Source: Bryobacter sp964387685
GTDB lineage: Bacteria; Acidobacteriota; Terriglobia; Bryobacterales; Bryobacteraceae
Assembly: GCA_964387685.1 (NCBI GenBank)
Contig: CAYLXK010000014.1
Location: forward strand, 62,001-126,000
DNA: 64,000 nt
Reading direction: 5' to 3'
Both the position numbers and the translations under genes were made by a program. Shown here in pieces: positions 23,977-33,600 of the stretch. The notes beneath the pieces are model-generated. The model was not told where the DNA came from, searched no databases, and saw only the letters and a list, made by a program, of their open reading frames with translations. Each line of letters starts with the position of its first letter. The stretch's first letter is position 1.

Positions 23977-24900
23977 ATGAAAATTCCCGCAAAAGAGTTG
24001 ATCGCGATGGCGCTGGAGGCGGGCTTTGAGCTGGCGGGAGTGGCGCGGGCGGAGCCGCATGCGGACTATGCGTTGTATGAGAGCTGGGTCGACGCGGGGA
24101 TGGCGGCGGGGATGAAATATCTAACGGACCGTCGGAGACCGTTGCGGAAAGATCCGGCGCATTTGCTGGAGGGCGCAAAAACGATGCTGTGCGTGGGGAA
24201 GTTGTACAACACGGCAGGGCCTAGGTCGGTGAACGAGATTGCGGCGGATGAAGGATGGGTGTCGCGGTATGCGTGGGGGAGCCGGGATTACCACGACGTG
24301 CTGCGGGAGGGGCTAGAGAAAGTAGTCTCGGCGGTGCGAGAGAGGTTTGGAGACTGCAGGGCGAGGGTGTGTGTGGATACGGCGCCGCTGCTGGAGAGGA
24401 GTTATGCGCGGGCGGCGGGTTTGGGGTGGATTGGGAAGAATACGTGTCTGATCAATCAGCCGCAAGGAAGCTGGTTCTTCCTTGGGGAGGCGCTTTTTGA
24501 TTTTGAGGTGGACGAATACAACGAGCCGCCGCCGGACCGGTGCGGGAGTTGCACGCGCTGTATCGAGGCTTGTCCCACGGAGGCGATCGTGCTCTTGGGC
24601 GGGCAGTGGAGCTTGGACAGCCGGCTGTGTATCAGCTACTGGACGATCGAGGCGAAGGACGAAGCGCCGGAGGAGTTACGGCAGAAGTTTGGGGCGCATA
24701 TCTTTGGGTGCGATATCTGCCAGGATGTTTGTCCCTGGAATAGACGGGCGAAAGTGACCGAAGAGGCGGGATTCCAGCCGGTGCGGGCGGCGATGAAATT
24801 GCACGAAGTGGAGGCGAGTAACTTGGAGGGGACGGCGATGGCGCGCACGAAGGGCTTGGCGCGGAATGTGGAGATGGCGCGTAGGAATCAAGAGCGCTAG
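23977..24900 (+). CDS. queG: epoxyqueuosine reductase
   Basis: Reduces epoxyqueuosine to queuosine in tRNA wobble positions, using cobalamin and two [4Fe-4S] clusters. The 307-residue protein contains VCVDTAPLLERSYARAAGLGWIGKNT, the cluster motif CGSCTRCIEACPTEAI (about 188-203), and FGCDICQDVCPWN (about 244-256). It is shorter than the E. coli enzyme, lacking most of the C-terminal helical repeat domain. ATG 23977 lies 20 bases from the divergent Sel1 gene. No other queuosine gene lies in the window. Confidence 0.93.
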   Translation: MKIPAKELIAMALEAGFELAGVARAEPHADYALYESWVDAGMAAGMKYLTDRRRPLRKDPAHLLEGAKTMLCVGKLYNTAGPRSVNEIAADEGWVSRYAWGSRDYHDVLREGLEKVVSAVRERFGDCRARVCVDTAPLLERSYARAAGLGWIGKNTCLINQPQGSWFFLGEALFDFEVDEYNEPPPDRCGSCTRCIEACPTEAIVLLGGQWSLDSRLCISYWTIEAKDEAPEELRQKFGAHIFGCDICQDVCPWNRRAKVTEEAGFQPVRAAMKLHEVEASNLEGTAMARTKGLARNVEMARRNQER

Positions 24901-25373
24901 AGAATCATGGCGAGGAGAGAACGGAACTCTTGCGCAGGCGGCGGGGGGACTTCTTCGGTGAAGCCGACTTGAAGGACGCCTTCGACTATGCGGAGACGGC
25001 CAGCGTGGCTGGAGATGAGGTGTAAGGCAGTGAGGTTGGGAAGGGGTCCGAGAGAGGCGAGGGCTTCGGTGAGAGAAGCGAGGGTTTGTTCGGCGGCCTG
25101 GCGCTCGGTGGGCGTGGGTGTCTCGGCTTGCCAAGCGAAGGAAACCGGATAGGGCGGAAGGGGCAGAGGGCGGGCGGTGAGAATAGCGGCGACCTCCGAG
25201 GGGGCAAGAATACAGCGCTGGTTGGAGGCGGGGAGGTCGAGGGTCCAAGCGTCGTCGTGGGCCGAGACGGGGATACCGGTGAATTGAACGGCGCTTTTCA
25301 GGATGAGCGTGAGCGAGGTGCGGGAGGCGAGGCAGTGGTCGAAGGCTGCGCGGAGAGTTTGTGCCAAGTTCAA
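24897..25373 (-). CDS. hypothetical protein
   Basis: A 158-residue soluble protein, Ala/Leu/Pro-rich, with LTLILKSAVQFTGIPV and a Pro-rich centre. It overlaps queG by 4 bases tail to tail and starts 21 bases from the divergent DUF1080 gene. No family recognised and no signal peptide. Codon use resembles neighbours, giving moderate support as a real gene. Confidence 0.5.
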   Translation of the reverse strand: MNLAQTLRAAFDHCLASRTSLTLILKSAVQFTGIPVSAHDDAWTLDLPASNQRCILAPSEVAAILTARPLPLPPYPVSFAWQAETPTPTERQAAEQTLASLTEALASLGPLPNLTALHLISSHAGRLRIVEGVLQVGFTEEVPPPPAQEFRSLLAMIL

Positions 25374-25394
25374 GCCTAGTATGATACGCGATGT

Positions 25395-26153
25395 ATGCAG
25401 ACGATCTTGCTTTGCGCGGTGACGATGGCGGCGAGCCTATTCGACGGGAAGAGCTTTCAGGGATGGCGGGATGTGACAAAGCTAAGGCCGCCGGGGGATG
25501 CGTGGGTCATTGAAGGGGGCGCGATTAAAAGTGTGGCGAAGCCGCACATTAACGAGGATCTCTTTAGCGTAGGGGAGTATGAGGACTTTGAACTCGAGTT
25601 TGAGTGGAAGATCTCGCCCGGCGGCAATAGCGGCGTGAAATACCGGCTGCAGGAAGCCGTGTTTATGAACGAGAGCCTGAAGCGGCCGAACATCAAGCGC
25701 TTCGAAGATACCGTAAAGGACGAGATCGAGCGGCGGCCCAGCAAGCGGGAAGCGTTAAAGCCGGAAGAGCATGGGCAGATATACACGGTGGCCTTTGAGT
25801 TCCAGTTGATCGACCAGGACCGGAACCGCGCGGGGGCCAGCCCGGTGCATCAGACGGGGGCGCTGTATAGCTTTTTGCCGCCGACGAAACGGGTGCATAA
25901 GGAGGCTGGGGAATGGAATACGGCCAAGTTGGTGGTGAAGGGGGACCATGTGGAGCATTGGATCAATGGAGAGAAAGTGCTGGAGGCCTCGTTGAAGAGC
26001 CCCGCGATTGCGGAGGGGGCGAAGAAGCGGTGGGGACTCGATCATCCGGTCTATAAGATGCTGGTGGAGCAGCCGAAGAAGAAGAGCCCGATTCTGCTGC
26101 AGAACCATGGGGACGAGGCGTGGTTCCGGAACCTGCGGGTTAAGGCGTTGTAG
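25395..26153 (+). CDS. DUF1080 (3-keto-disaccharide hydrolase) domain protein, exported
   Basis: A 252-residue protein with a short hydrophobic leader (TILLCAVTMAA) followed directly by the DUF1080 signature SLFDGKSFQGWRD, then WVIEGGAIKS, FELEFEWKISPGGNSGVKYR, and WNTAKLVVKGDHVEHWINGEKV, the characteristic lectin-like (LamG) jelly roll. The family includes hydrolases of 3-keto-glucosides. It is likely periplasmic; the exact sugar is unknown. The gene ends with LLQNHGDEAWFRNLRVK, the conserved C-terminal strand. Confidence 0.88.
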   Translation: MQTILLCAVTMAASLFDGKSFQGWRDVTKLRPPGDAWVIEGGAIKSVAKPHINEDLFSVGEYEDFELEFEWKISPGGNSGVKYRLQEAVFMNESLKRPNIKRFEDTVKDEIERRPSKREALKPEEHGQIYTVAFEFQLIDQDRNRAGASPVHQTGALYSFLPPTKRVHKEAGEWNTAKLVVKGDHVEHWINGEKVLEASLKSPAIAEGAKKRWGLDHPVYKMLVEQPKKKSPILLQNHGDEAWFRNLRVKAL

Positions 26154-26275
26154 GGGGAGGGTGGCGCTTGGGCCCAAGCGGCTGCGATTTCGTGAGGTGT
26201 TGGGCGTAGAGATGGTGCTTTCTATTGTGGAGAGGCGCAAAGATAGCGTCTCCGTAAACAGATAGGAGCGATGTT

Positions 26276-26686
26276 GTGAATTTTCAAAAAGGAATGAGCA
26301 CTCTAGGAGTGCTGTGTTTGATGGCTTCCGGGCTGATGGCGGACCCGCCGCTGAAGTCGGCACTGGGATTGAGCGTCGACCAGGCGAGAGTCGTGGATGC
26401 GATTCAGGCGCGCTACCGGCCAATCTTTGCAGCCAAACGGACCGAGCACAATAACGAATTGCGGAAACTGCGGCGGGCGAGGATCGCCAACGACAGCAAG
26501 CAGATCGCGGAGTTGACCAAGGTGACGGATGCACTGCAGGCGGAATTGAAGCAGATCCGGCTCAATGAGGACGAGGAGATCCGGCGGACCCTAACACCGG
26601 AGCAGAAGGTGAAGTTTGCGGAGCACATCGAGTTCCGTAAGCAGATGAAGGGGAGTTCGCGGGACGATACCGACTTCTACAAGTAG
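26276..26686 (+). CDS. small exported protein, Spy/CpxP-like
   Basis: A 136-residue protein with signal-like N terminus (TLGVLCLMASGLMA), then a helical, charged body (LSVDQARVVDAIQARYRPIF, ELTKVTDALQAELKQIRLNE) ending with LTPEQKVKFAEHIEFRKQM. LTPEQ-type helices of this kind resemble Spy/CpxP-like periplasmic chaperones. The GTG start is set by AGGAG seven bases upstream. The family call is weak because the core is short. Confidence 0.55.
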   Translation: MNFQKGMSTLGVLCLMASGLMADPPLKSALGLSVDQARVVDAIQARYRPIFAAKRTEHNNELRKLRRARIANDSKQIAELTKVTDALQAELKQIRLNEDEEIRRTLTPEQKVKFAEHIEFRKQMKGSSRDDTDFYK

Positions 26687-26698
26687 AGACCGGGGAAG

Positions 26699-26726
26699 TG
26701 ACCGGTAACGGCGACGGGACCGGTCA
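26699..26726. terminator. inverted repeat in convergent gap, possible terminator
   Basis: TGACCGGT and ACCGGTCA form a perfect 8-bp stem with a 12-base loop between two converging genes. No clear T-run follows on either strand, so termination is uncertain; the stem overlaps the stop codon of the minus gene. Confidence 0.35.
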
Positions 26727-27065
26727 TTTCGAGAGCAGGGGTTCTATGGCGAGGAAGTCATATTCATACTCGATGCGGGCGACGCGGGTGACGTAGTGGG
26801 AGTACCAAATGTCTTGGCCCATTTTTTGGGCGGCGCGATGGCGGGCTTGGGCTTTCCAGGCGTGGAGGTCTTCGAGGGTGCGCCAGTAGGAGACGGAGAT
26901 GCCGACGGCGGAGCGGGCAGAATCGATGCCGAGGAAGCCAGGTTGTTGACTGCCGAGGGACTCCATTTCGGCAGCCATGGCATCGTAACCGGCGTCGGCG
27001 GCGGTGCGGAGGCTGGTGAAAATTACGGCGTAGTATGGAGGCGTGAAGAGGCCGGAGAGGTGCAT
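26724..27065 (-). CDS. antibiotic-biosynthesis-monooxygenase-like (ABM) protein
   Basis: A 113-residue protein. The pattern YYAVIFTSLRT, then AAEMESLGSQQPGFLGIDSAR, GISVSYWRTLEDLHAWKAQARH and WYSHYVTRVARIEYEYDF is the dimeric alpha/beta-barrel of ABM proteins (YqjZ-like). Members include heme or quinone oxygenases and many uncharacterised proteins; no catalytic residue can be assigned. Divergent from gcvT, with about 30 bases between starts. Confidence 0.8.
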   Translation of the reverse strand: MHLSGLFTPPYYAVIFTSLRTAADAGYDAMAAEMESLGSQQPGFLGIDSARSAVGISVSYWRTLEDLHAWKAQARHRAAQKMGQDIWYSHYVTRVARIEYEYDFLAIEPLLSK

Positions 27066-27094
27066 AGAACAAGTTTGGTAGATTGAGGGATTCT

Positions 27095-28213
27095 GTGTCC
27101 TCCTTACCTACCGCTTCGTCCCCTCCCCTTTTGCAGACGCCGCTGAACGCGGTGCACCGGGCGTTGGGGGCCAAGATGGTGGATTTTGGCGGCTGGGACA
27201 TGCCGGTGCAGTACAAGGGGATCTTGGACGAGCACAAAGCGGTGCGCACGGCGGTGGGGCTTTTCGACGTGAGCCACATGGGAGAAATCGTCATCGAAGG
27301 GCCGCAGGCGCTGGATCTGGTGAACTGGATTTCGTCCAACGACGCGGCGAAACTGAAGGACGGGCAGGTGCACTATAGCGGACTGCTGTACGAGCATGGC
27401 GGCTTTGTGGACGACATTCTGGTGCATCGCGTGAGCGCGACGGAGTTCTTTATCTGTGTGAACGCCTCGAATCAGGACAAGGACTTCGAGCATATGCGGG
27501 AGCAGAACCGCTTTGAGGCGACGATTGAAAACGCGGGGCCGCGCTATGCGCAATTGGCGATACAGGGGCCAAGGGCGGTGGAGACTTGCCAGAAGCTGAC
27601 GCAGACGGAACTGGGGTCGATTCGCTATTACTGGTTTCGTGACGGCGAGTTTGCAGGGGTGCCAGCCAGGATGGCGCGCACCGGCTATACGGGCGAAGAC
27701 GGCTTTGAGGTTTACGTAAAGCCGGAGGACGCCGAGGCCGTGTGGGGGAAGATTCTCGAAGCGGGGGAAGAGTATGGCATTCTGCCGTGTGGACTAGGGG
27801 CGCGGAACACGCTGCGGCTGGAGGCCAAGATGGCGCTTTATGGGCATGAGATTGACGCGTCGATCTCGCCGCTGGAGGCGGATCTGGCTTGGATCGTAAA
27901 GCTGGATAAGGCGGACTTTGTGGGGAAGGCGGCGCTCGAAAAGCAGAAGGCGGCGGGGCTCACGAGGAAGCTGGCGGGTTTTGAAATGAAGGGGCGTGGG
28001 ATTGGGCGCGACGGGTATGAAGTGAACATCGAGGGCGCGCCCGCGGGCTGGGTGTCGAGCGGGGGACCAGCGCCGACTTTGGGCAAGAATATCGGCTTAT
28101 GTTTTCTGCCCCTGGAGAAGGCACAGCCAGAGCAGAAGATCGAAGTGATGGTACGCGGGGCGGCGGTGGAAGCCGAAGTGGTTGCGACTCCTTTTTATAA
28201 GAGGGCTAAATAG
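27095..28213 (+). CDS. gcvT: glycine cleavage system T protein (aminomethyltransferase)
   Basis: Transfers the methylene group of aminomethyl-lipoyl H protein to tetrahydrofolate, releasing ammonia. Hallmarks are FGGWDMPVQYKGILDEHKAVR, GLFDVSHMGE, FICVNASNQDKDFEHM, and YTGEDGFEVYV in the folate-binding half. I set the start at GTG 27095, since GAGGGA lies about 5 bases upstream; the protein is then about 372 residues, the normal size. The lipoyl carrier gene gcvH follows directly. Confidence 0.95.
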   Translation: MSSLPTASSPPLLQTPLNAVHRALGAKMVDFGGWDMPVQYKGILDEHKAVRTAVGLFDVSHMGEIVIEGPQALDLVNWISSNDAAKLKDGQVHYSGLLYEHGGFVDDILVHRVSATEFFICVNASNQDKDFEHMREQNRFEATIENAGPRYAQLAIQGPRAVETCQKLTQTELGSIRYYWFRDGEFAGVPARMARTGYTGEDGFEVYVKPEDAEAVWGKILEAGEEYGILPCGLGARNTLRLEAKMALYGHEIDASISPLEADLAWIVKLDKADFVGKAALEKQKAAGLTRKLAGFEMKGRGIGRDGYEVNIEGAPAGWVSSGGPAPTLGKNIGLCFLPLEKAQPEQKIEVMVRGAAVEAEVVATPFYKRAK

Positions 28214-28216
28214 AAC

Positions 28217-28594
28217 ATGTATCCGGAAAACTACGCTTACACGAAAGAACATGAGTGGGTGCTGGCCGAGGGTGAAATTGGCACCATCGGCATTACGCTG
28301 CATGCGCAGGGCGAGCTAGGCGATATTGTCTATGTCGACCTGCCGAAACCGGGAACAAAGATCACCCAACACACGACCTTCGGTAGCGTGGAGAGCGTGA
28401 AAGCCGTGAGCGACATTTACTCGCCGGTGACAGGGGAAATTTTGGAGATCAATGAGGCTCTTGCGACAGCGCCCGAGAAGCTAAATGCCGACCCGCACGG
28501 CGAGGCGTGGCTCGTTAAGGTGAAGCTGGCGGATGCGGGCGAGTTGAAGGGCCTGATGACGGCGGCGGATTACCAAGCGTATATTGGCGGCTAG
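28217..28594 (+). CDS. gcvH: glycine cleavage system H protein
   Basis: Carries the aminomethyl intermediate on a lipoyl-lysine. The 125-residue protein contains KEHEWVLAEGE, GIGITLHAQ-like strand and FGSVESVKAVSDI with the lipoyl Lys at about 62, then SPVTGEILEINEAL. Family length is normal. It starts three bases after the gcvT stop and ends just before a glycosyltransferase gene. The decarboxylase gcvP, normally part of the set, is not in the window. Confidence 0.96.
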   Translation: MYPENYAYTKEHEWVLAEGEIGTIGITLHAQGELGDIVYVDLPKPGTKITQHTTFGSVESVKAVSDIYSPVTGEILEINEALATAPEKLNADPHGEAWLVKVKLADAGELKGLMTAADYQAYIGG

Positions 28595-28600
28595 GGGCAT

Positions 28601-30472
28601 GTGCTTCGCGATCTGATCCTTATCGCGCTGCTGGTGGTGGCGCTGCGGGCGCCGTTTTTGACGCAGCCCGTGCAGGGCGACGATATCTACTATCTCGAAG
28701 GGGCGCAGCATGCGCAGATCGACCCCGCGCATCCGCACCATGCGAAGTATCTGTTTCAAGGACGGTTGGTGGATATGCGGGGGCATCCGCACCCGCCGCT
28801 GAACGCGTGGATTCTTGGCGGATTGCTAGCGGCGGTCGGCGAGGTGAAAGAACTTCCCTTTCACGCGGCGTACGCTTTGTTCAGCTTGATGGCGGCGGGG
28901 GCGATGTATGCCCTGACGAGGCTGTATACAGCACGGGCGCTGGAGGCGACGTGCCTGTTTTGCGCGGTGCCGGCATTTGTGGTGAACGGAAATTCGCTGG
29001 AGAGCGACTTGCCGCTTCTCGCTTTCTGGATGGTGGGGATGGCGGCGTTCTTCTGGGCGGCGGAGGAAAAAAGTGCGGGCTTGCTGGCGTTGGCGGCGGT
29101 GGGCCTAGCGGGGGCGGGACTGGCGGCGTATCAGAGTGTGTTGGCGGCGCCGATTCTTGCCTTGCTGCTGTGGCGAAAGCAACGGCGGTGGTGGGTGGGG
29201 TACGCGGTAGCTTTGACGCCGGTGCTCGTGATTGCGCTGTATCAGGCGTGGGAGGCGATGGCGGGGAAGGAGGCGCCGGTAGCGGTGACGCTGGGGTACT
29301 TCCGCGAGTACGGACTGCAGCAGTTGACGGCGAAGCTGAAGAATGCCGGAGCGTTGACGGGGCATTTGGGTTGGATGGTGTTCCCCGCCCTGGCGGTGGC
29401 GGCCTTTTGGAGTTGGTGGGCGCTGGCGGGACTAGCGCTCGCGTTTGTGGACCCGAACCCGTTGTATTGGGTGGGCGCCATCGGGGCGGTGGCCTACCTG
29501 AGGCGGGGGAGCGCCGCGTTCGGATGGTGGCCGCATGTTTTCTTCGTGGGGGCGCTCGGTTTGTTCTTTGCGGGCTCCGCGAGGTATCTGCTGCCGATGG
29601 CGGCGCCGCTGGCGATTGCGATCGTGATGGCCACGCCGCAGCGGGGGAGAGTATGGGCGGGAGTGGGGCTGCAAGTGGCATTGGGGCTCGCGCTGAGTTG
29701 GACAAACTATCAGCATTGGGCGGGGTATCGGGATTTTGTGACGGCCCACGCGGGGGAGATTCGGGCGAAGCGGACGTGGGTGAACGGGGAGTGGGGCCTG
29801 CGGCATTATGCGGAGAATCTGGGGGCGTTAGCGCTGGCGCAGGGGCAAGCGGTGCGCGCTGGGGACCTCGTGCTGACCAGCGAGTTGGGCTATCCGATTC
29901 CATTTACGGTAGGCGGAGGACAGTTGGTGCAGCTGGCCAAGAGGGAGATTCGGCCCCTGCTGCCGCTACGGCTGATTGGGTTGGGGGCCAAGTCTGGGTA
30001 CTCGACAGCGTCGGCAGGGCTGAGGCCATTTGACGCGACGGATGGCGCGGTAGACCGGGTGAGACTGGAGCAGGTGGTGGAAAGGGAGCCGACGCGGAGC
30101 TATCTGCAAATGGGGGCTGCCGAAAGCGACCAGCACATTGTGAGCGGGGCATACCAGATTGAAGACGGGCAGTACCGGTGGATCGGGAGGGAGGCCAAGT
30201 TTTTATTGAAGGCGTCGCGGGAGGAGATGGACGCGGCGGCGACGGTTTACATTCCTGAGTTGGCGCCCGCGCGGGTCATTGCGCTGACCGTGAACGGCCG
30301 CGTGGTGGCGGAGCAACGCCTGGAAAAGCCGGGCCTTTATGTTGTCGAAGCCAAGGGAGTTAAGACCGGGGGAGGGCGGGTTTTAATGACCGTGCGGTGC
30401 GACCGGACTTTTCAGGCCAGCGGGGACACGAGGGAACTGGGAGTAATTTTGCGGGAGGCGGGCCTGCGCTGA
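28601..30472 (+). CDS. GT39/GT-C-type membrane glycosyltransferase
   Basis: A 623-residue polytopic protein with about ten membrane helices. Near the N terminus it has the acidic signature QGDDIYYLEGA, the conserved Asp of PMT/ArnT-like GT-C enzymes on the first periplasmic loop, and a Pro/His-rich HPHPPLNAWI block after it. The C-terminal about 180 residues are soluble. It probably moves a sugar from a polyprenyl phosphate to a lipid or protein at the outer face of the membrane. GTG start is six bases after the gcvH stop. Confidence 0.75.
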   Translation: MLRDLILIALLVVALRAPFLTQPVQGDDIYYLEGAQHAQIDPAHPHHAKYLFQGRLVDMRGHPHPPLNAWILGGLLAAVGEVKELPFHAAYALFSLMAAGAMYALTRLYTARALEATCLFCAVPAFVVNGNSLESDLPLLAFWMVGMAAFFWAAEEKSAGLLALAAVGLAGAGLAAYQSVLAAPILALLLWRKQRRWWVGYAVALTPVLVIALYQAWEAMAGKEAPVAVTLGYFREYGLQQLTAKLKNAGALTGHLGWMVFPALAVAAFWSWWALAGLALAFVDPNPLYWVGAIGAVAYLRRGSAAFGWWPHVFFVGALGLFFAGSARYLLPMAAPLAIAIVMATPQRGRVWAGVGLQVALGLALSWTNYQHWAGYRDFVTAHAGEIRAKRTWVNGEWGLRHYAENLGALALAQGQAVRAGDLVLTSELGYPIPFTVGGGQLVQLAKREIRPLLPLRLIGLGAKSGYSTASAGLRPFDATDGAVDRVRLEQVVEREPTRSYLQMGAAESDQHIVSGAYQIEDGQYRWIGREAKFLLKASREEMDAAATVYIPELAPARVIALTVNGRVVAEQRLEKPGLYVVEAKGVKTGGGRVLMTVRCDRTFQASGDTRELGVILREAGLR

Positions 30473-30528
30473 GTTCTTTGTAAACTTTTTGGCTTTTGGC
30501 ACCAAAAATCTTGACTTTACCCTTTGCA

Positions 30529-30540
30529 TCCCGATCGGGA
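30529..30540. promoter_or_regulatory. 12-bp perfect palindrome upstream of TonB receptor
   Basis: TCCCGATCGGGA lies 62 bases before the receptor ATG. Just upstream, TTTTGG and CCAAAA (30494-30499 and 30502-30507) form a second inverted repeat. They could be operator sites, but no promoter hexamers align convincingly. Confidence 0.35.
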
Positions 30541-30602
30541 ATGTAATAGATTCGCGACATTCCGCCTCCAAGCGGAAGTTGGAACTTTAAGGGGGACTTC
30601 TT

Positions 30603-33600
30603 ATGAAGTGCACTATGGCTAGGCTCTGTTGCCTTGTCTTCCTGAATCTCTGCGCAACGCTTGCGTGGAGCCAGGCAACCAATGGAACGATTTCCGGGGT
30701 GATTGAAGATTCGCAGGCGGCGGCGGTAGGTGGGGCCAGAGTCGTACTGACCTCCGCGGGGCGCGACCTGAATCTCGAGGCGGTGTCGGATTCGGCAGGC
30801 CGTTTCGTCTTTGCGTCCATTCCACCGGGCGAATATCTACTCAAGATTTCCAAGGCCGGGTTCAAGGTGCTGGAGCGCCGCGGCATCACCCTGCAAGTGG
30901 GAGATCGGCTTACGCTCGGCGACATCCGGATGGAGGTAGGTCAAGTAACCGAGACCATCGAGGTGAGCGCGGAAGCCGTAACGCTGAAGACGGAATCGGC
31001 GGAACGGTCCAACGTACTGACCTCGAAACAGGTAGAGAACATTGCCGTGAACGGACGCAGTTATCTCGGACTGGCGGGCTTGACGGCGGGCGTGGTCTCG
31101 ACGGGCAACTTCCAGGTGGCGGGGACCGGAGGCTTAGCGGCCATTTCGGCCAACGGCGCGCGGACGAATCAAAACCAGCTTCTGCTGAATGGGATCTCGA
31201 ACGTGGATACGGGGAACAACGGCGACCAGTTGGCCACGCTAAGCCTGGATTCGATCCAGGAGTTTCGCATCTTGACCTCGAGCTATCAGGCCGAATACGG
31301 GCGCAGCGCGGGCGCGCAGATCATTGTGCAGACCAAGAGCGGCACGCGGGACTTCCATGGGAGCGGCTATTACTACCGCCGGCACGACTCGATGAACGCC
31401 AATAGCTGGACGCGAAATAACCAGGTGAACACGCAGTTCATTAACGGCGTGCCGACCAGCGTAGTGGGACTGCCGCGGCAGCTTTATCGCTTCCAGAATC
31501 CAGGCTACACGATCGGGGGCCCAGTCTTCATTCCGAAGCTTTTCAACAAGAACAAGGACAAGCTTTTCTTCTTTTGGAGCCAGGAATATCAGCGGCAATT
31601 GCAGCCGGAAAATCCGCGCCGGATCACGGTACCCACGGCGGAAGAGCGCAATGGGAACTTCGCCAATAGCTTGAATAACCAGGGCCGCCCGGTCGGCGCG
31701 ATTCGCGACCCGCTGTCGAATGCGCCTTTTCCGAATAACCAGATCCCGGCCAATCGCTTCTACGCTCCGGGGCGGGCCTTGTTGAACCTGCTGCCGCTAC
31801 CGAACCAGCCGCAGACCACGACGCTGAACTACAACTACGAGAGCCAGGTGTCGACGCGCCGTCCGCGGCGGGAAGACCTGATCCGGATCGACTACAACGT
31901 GACGGACAAGCTCCGCGTGTTTGGCAATATCGTGCGGAACAACAACATCTTCACTTCGCCCTACGGATCCTTCGTCCTCGGAAGCAGCACGGGGCAGTTC
32001 TTGATCGACGACGGCCGGCCAGGCAAGAGCTACGGCACCGGTATGACGTACATCATTAATCCGAAGATGACCACCGAGTTTACCTTCGGCTATGGACGCA
32101 ACGACATCCTGATTGAGCCCAACGCCGCCAATGCGGACGCACTCTCGCGCGCGAAGACGGGCGTAACGCTGCCGCTGCTTTATCCTTCGGCAGTGCAGCG
32201 GGACTTCATTCCCGCCTTCACCTTCAACGGAACGCGGCTCGCTAATTCGCCGGGCTTGGGCACGGGCAACGCGCCGTTTGTGAACTACAACGACACCTCG
32301 GACTTTGTGAGCAACACCACGCGAATCTTCGACCGGCATACGTTCAAGTTTGGCGCGTACGTGCAGTTTAGCCGCAAGAACCAGACCTCGTTTGCCAACG
32401 CGAACGGCAACTACAACTTTGGCGACAATCCAGCCAATCCTTTCGATACGAACTTTGGATTCTCGAACGCGTTGTTGGGTGTATACAACACGTTCCAGCA
32501 AGCCCGCGCGTATGCCAACGGCGAGTACCGCTACCTGAACGTGGAATGGTTCCTGCAGGACACCTGGAAGGTGAATAAGCGGCTGACGCTGGACTACGGC
32601 GTACGTTTTGTGTGGATCGAACCCCAGTACGACCGCTCGCTTTCCGTATCCAGCTTCCGCCCCGACCGCTTCAACCCGGCCGAGGCGCCGCGCCTGTTCC
32701 AGCCGCAACTGAACGCGGCGGGCCAAACCATTGGCGCGATCGATCCGCCAACGAACACGGTGGTGCCGGCTTTGAACATTGGCCGCCTGGTGCCCAACAG
32801 CGGAAATCTGCTGAACGGCATCATCATTCCGGGCAAAGACACCAACAAGTATTTGCAGGAGAGCCGCGGCATCCAGTACGGACCTCGTCTGGGCGTAGCT
32901 TGGGATGTCCTGGGCAACCAGAATTTCATTTTTCGCGCGGGCGGCGGCATCTACTACGACCGTTACCAGGGCAACCGCGTGTTTGACCTGCTGACGAACC
33001 CGCCGACGGTATTGCAACCGACGCTAAACTTTGGCTTCGCGTCCGATATCAGTTCGGGCGGCACGCCCTTGCTGGGACCGCCGAACCTAGTGATGGCCGA
33101 CCCGACGGGCGCCATTCCCACTACCTATAACCTGAACGCCGGCATTCAGGCTAAGCTGCCTTGGGATCTCATTCTCGACACCGGCTATGTTGGTTCGATG
33201 GGCCGCCGCTTGCAGAACAATCGCAATGTCAACGCGGTTCCCTATGGAGCGTTCTTCCGCAATCCCAGCGCGCCAAACGCGGACTTCCTGCGCCCGTACC
33301 GCGGCTACGGCAACATCAACATCTATGAGGGAACGGGTAATTCCAATTACAACTCCTTGCAGGTGACGGTGAGCCGCCGGGTCAAGAGTATGTTCGTGAA
33401 CATGAACTATACGTTCTCGAAAGCGCTAGGACTCGGCTCGGGAGACGGCGACTTCTTCCGCATCGATAGCCTGCAGCGTTTTGCCAACTATAGCTACTTG
33501 GACTTCCACCGGAAGCACAACATGAACCTGAACTTCGTGTATAACCTGCCGGCCTTCGGCAAGTCTGACTCGATGGCCACCAAAACCCGGAATGCGATGT

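Noticed and set aside
27066..27094. Possible glycine riboswitch before gcvT
   Set aside because: Only about 30 bases separate gcvT from the divergent gene, too short for a riboswitch.
28807..30033. 408-codon open frame on the plus strand, Gly-rich
   Set aside because: An alternative frame of the GT-C glycosyltransferase gene; no domain and composition typical of a GC-rich shadow frame.
31797..33017. 406-codon open frame on the minus strand
   Set aside because: Antisense to the TonB receptor gene; no recognisable motifs.
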